Source of the DNA: Oceanobacillus damuensis
GTDB taxonomy: Bacteria; Bacillota; Bacilli; Bacillales; Amphibacillaceae
Reading direction: 5' to 3'
Assembly (NCBI RefSeq): GCF_001618145.1
Contig: NZ_KV392045.1
Coordinates: 32,764-76,784, forward strand
DNA length: 44,021 nt
A program made the translations under genes and the position numbers. A model generated the notes under the pieces. It did no database searches. It had not been told where the DNA came from and worked only from the letters and a program-made list of their open reading frames with translations. This document shows, one piece after another, positions 42,255-44,021 of this stretch. Numbering within the stretch: the first letter of the stretch is position 1; every line of letters begins with the position of its first letter.

Positions 42255-42384
42255 GAAACTCACCCCACTTAAGCTGATTATAGTTTACCACATGAATCGT
42301 TATGGAAACCAGAAATTTTTACATGCATTATTTTATGGCTTTTAAAGAAACTAAATGTATCCAATGTCATGTAGGAGGAAAAAT

Positions 42385-42960
42385 ATGAGATCACTATTCT
42401 TTATTATCCTTGTTGTTACAGCAGTTCTTTCCGGGTGTGCAGAAACAGATGATACGATGACTGAAAGAGAGCAGATTGTAGACGAATTGGATCCTGCAAG
42501 AAATTATGAAGAGCCTGCAGACCATGAATTGAATTCTCAGATTGGCTATGTCCGATATACAAAGGAACAATTTGAAAGCAACTCTGAAAATCAGGATAAA
42601 GCAATCACTGTCGATCGACATGAAATGGCTGATATGATTACAAGGATCATCCTAAGAAATGAGGGTTTTGATGAAGTTGCAACGCTTGTTACTGACCAGG
42701 AAGTTTTGATTGCTTATGACAGAACAGAAGGGTCATCCGAAGAGGAGGCTGCCGATATTGCCACAAGGACAGTAATGTCGATTATGCCGAGTTATTTCGA
42801 TATTTACGTGTCAGATAATGAAACATTAATGTATGACCTTCAAAGTCTGCACAATTCCAAGACAGAAAATCGTGACTATGATAACACAATAAACCTGATC
42901 ATCAATGAAATGCAAAAATCCTCACAAGGTGATCAAAACAAACGGGATCATATGGAATAA
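42385..42960 (+). CDS. yutC: YhcN/YlaJ-family sporulation lipoprotein (YutC-like)
   Basis: The 191-residue protein has a lipoprotein signal (FIILVVTAVLSGC, lipid Cys at about 18) and a C-terminal YhcN/YlaJ domain: RHEMADMITRIILRNEGFDEVATLVTDQEVLIAYD (in parts, about 76-110). Such lipoproteins are found in spores. ATG 42385 follows TAGGAGG; the ATG ten codons earlier has no ribosome site. It is 34 bp upstream of lytH and probably in the same operon. Confidence 0.88.
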   Translation: MRSLFFIILVVTAVLSGCAETDDTMTEREQIVDELDPARNYEEPADHELNSQIGYVRYTKEQFESNSENQDKAITVDRHEMADMITRIILRNEGFDEVATLVTDQEVLIAYDRTEGSSEEEAADIATRTVMSIMPSYFDIYVSDNETLMYDLQSLHNSKTENRDYDNTINLIINEMQKSSQGDQNKRDHME

Positions 42961-42994
42961 GAAACATCTATAAATCCGCTCTGGAGGTGAGAAA

Positions 42995-43960
42995 ATGCTT
43001 TTTCGGATAACGATTATTTGGTTAATATTTATGCTTTTGCTAATCCAGCCATATACCGTTCAAGCGGAAGATGAAAGTATTTATGATGAACGTATGGCTC
43101 TATTCAAGAAAACAGAAGCACTTACCCAAATACCATGGTATTACCTTGCTGCAATCGATAATTTTGAACGTAATATTAAAAGCAGTGATGAACCTGAGCA
43201 AGTTATATCTATAGAAATCCCACCTGAATTATGGTTTGGTCCTGGGAACAGCTCATTTTTGAAAGACATCGCTCTCATCGACACATTTAATGGTAAAGGA
43301 AAAGATGGAGACGGTGACGGGATAGCAGACCCGGAAAATGAGGAAGATGTGCTCTACACGATGGCGATGATTCTTTTGGAGTATGGTCCTGACAGAGATG
43401 ATATAAAAATTGCGCTATGGAACCATTACAAACGGGATTTAAGCGTACAGACAGTCATGAACACTTCAAAAGTGTTCCAGACATTCGGAGATATCAACCT
43501 AACAGACAGGGACTTCCCTGTTTCCATCGAGCATAATTACAGCTACCGCAATACGTGGGGTGATCGAAGAGGATTCGGGGGACTGCGGATACATGAAGGA
43601 ACAGATATCTTTGCCGGGTACGGGGTTCCTGTAAAGTCTACCACCTATGGGGTAATTGAGATGATGGGATGGAACCTTTACGGTGGCTGGCGGGTTGGTA
43701 TACGGGATATCTTTAATATTTACCACTATTACGCACATATGAGCGGGTTTAGCGACGACTTAAAGGTGGGTCAGGTTGTAAAGCCTGGTGATGTGATTGG
43801 AAGTGTTGGATCAACAGGTTATGGACCACCTGGTACATCGGGAAAATTCCCTCCGCATTTGCATTACGGCATGTACAAGGATAATGGGTACAGCGAATGG
43901 TCTTTTGATCCTTACCCATATTTAGTGAAGTGGGAGCGCATGGCAAAAGATAAGAACTAA
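42995..43960 (+). CDS. lytH: M23 L-Ala-D-Glu endopeptidase, spore cortex (LytH)
   Basis: The 321-residue protein has a signal peptide (about 1-25), an N-terminal domain with a calcium-like loop KDGDGDGIADPENEED (about 103-118) and a C-terminal M23 domain (about 195-305). The metal ligands are His200 and Asp204 (RIHEGTDIF) and His290 with His288 in PPHLHYG. LytH trims cortex peptides to single L-Ala in late sporulation (sigma-K in B. subtilis). GGAGGTG precedes ATG 42995. In B. subtilis lipA (yutB) lies between yutC and lytH; it is not here. Confidence 0.93.
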   Translation: MLFRITIIWLIFMLLLIQPYTVQAEDESIYDERMALFKKTEALTQIPWYYLAAIDNFERNIKSSDEPEQVISIEIPPELWFGPGNSSFLKDIALIDTFNGKGKDGDGDGIADPENEEDVLYTMAMILLEYGPDRDDIKIALWNHYKRDLSVQTVMNTSKVFQTFGDINLTDRDFPVSIEHNYSYRNTWGDRRGFGGLRIHEGTDIFAGYGVPVKSTTYGVIEMMGWNLYGGWRVGIRDIFNIYHYYAHMSGFSDDLKVGQVVKPGDVIGSVGSTGYGPPGTSGKFPPHLHYGMYKDNGYSEWSFDPYPYLVKWERMAKDKN

Positions 43961-43962
43961 GA

Positions 43963-44021
43963 ATAAAAGCGGAGGTGACTGTTCAGAAACTCAACGCTAG
44001 CAAGGGACTGGAAAGCGCATG
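43963..44021 (+). repeat. Dispersed repeat, family A, copy 3 (cut by window end)
   Basis: ATAAAAGCGGAGGTGACTGT and the following TTCAGAAAC match 29761-29787 base for base. The GGAAAGCGCATG part also matches 29810-29820. It starts just after lytH and continues beyond the window. Confidence 0.75.

Noticed and set aside
1-44021. Phage, defence island, toxin-antitoxin pair or biosynthetic cluster
   Set aside because: No integrase, restriction, Cas, NRPS/PKS or complete toxin-antitoxin genes were seen; almost all genes are conserved chromosomal Bacillaceae genes.

Overview
The window reads as ordinary chromosome from a low-GC, endospore-forming member of the Bacillaceae. Gene content and gene order point to the moderately halophilic Oceanobacillus/Virgibacillus/Lentibacillus side of the family, but that placement is inferred from proteins and synteny, not from a marker gene. 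Sporulation proteins (KapB, YutH, a YhcN/YlaJ lipoprotein, LytH) support a spore former, and menaquinone synthesis supports quinone-based respiration. No prophage, CRISPR array, rRNA or tRNA was seen.

Layout. 1-2.4 kb: start of a truncated membrane-anchored protein, a small unknown protein and a five-repeat mechanosensitive-type channel, all on minus. 2.4-10.6 kb: the menaquinone locus. menF-menD-menH-menB-menE run on minus; menA and a zinc-less DksA/TraR protein (yteA) run divergently, and good sigma-A type promoters face both ways from the 313-bp gap. 10.8-15.1 kb: one very large secreted subtilase resembling bacillopeptidase F. 15.7-23.5 kb: M42 aminopeptidase, thioredoxin-like protein, K+ channel (yugO), S1-domain stress protein (yugI), pgi, patB, Cu/Zn SOD and a one-helix protein. 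23.6-27.8 kb: kapB, HPr, deoD, bioY, yuiD, a 3D-domain protein and yuiB. 28.1-33.4 kb: NDH-2 (yumB), ferredoxin-NADP reductase (yumC), an A-type Fe-S carrier (yutM), dapF, yuzD and yutI. 33.4-44 kb: a frameshifted D-2-hydroxyacid dehydrogenase, yutH, yutG, a phosphotransferase, yutF, a regulator with clustered cysteines, yutE, an amidase, a small acidic protein, yutD, a sporulation lipoprotein and lytH. From about 17.8 kb on, the order follows the yug-kap-yui-yum-yut-yun part of the B. subtilis chromosome, with losses (no kinB beside kapB; no lipA between yutC and lytH) and insertions.

The genes form three functional groups. Respiration: menaquinone synthesis, NDH-2 (quinone reductase), FNR and Fe-S cluster carriers. 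Spore formation: KapB, YutH, YutC, LytH. Housekeeping carbon, amino-acid and nucleoside metabolism: pgi, HPr, patB, dapF, deoD, and biotin uptake by bioY.

The least explained material is between genes. At least four families of structured intergenic repeats occur, and copies of two families differ in sequence while keeping their hairpins. The 764-bp gap between yumB and yumC is a mosaic of these repeats plus a Rex-like operator over a promoter and a Fur-like box. Other points of note are a possible small RNA after patB, a nested stem-loop region between yuiB and yumB that may be an insertion-sequence remnant, and a single-base frameshift in the hydroxyacid dehydrogenase. I did not find a convincing new multi-gene system; the repeats are the best candidates for something undescribed.
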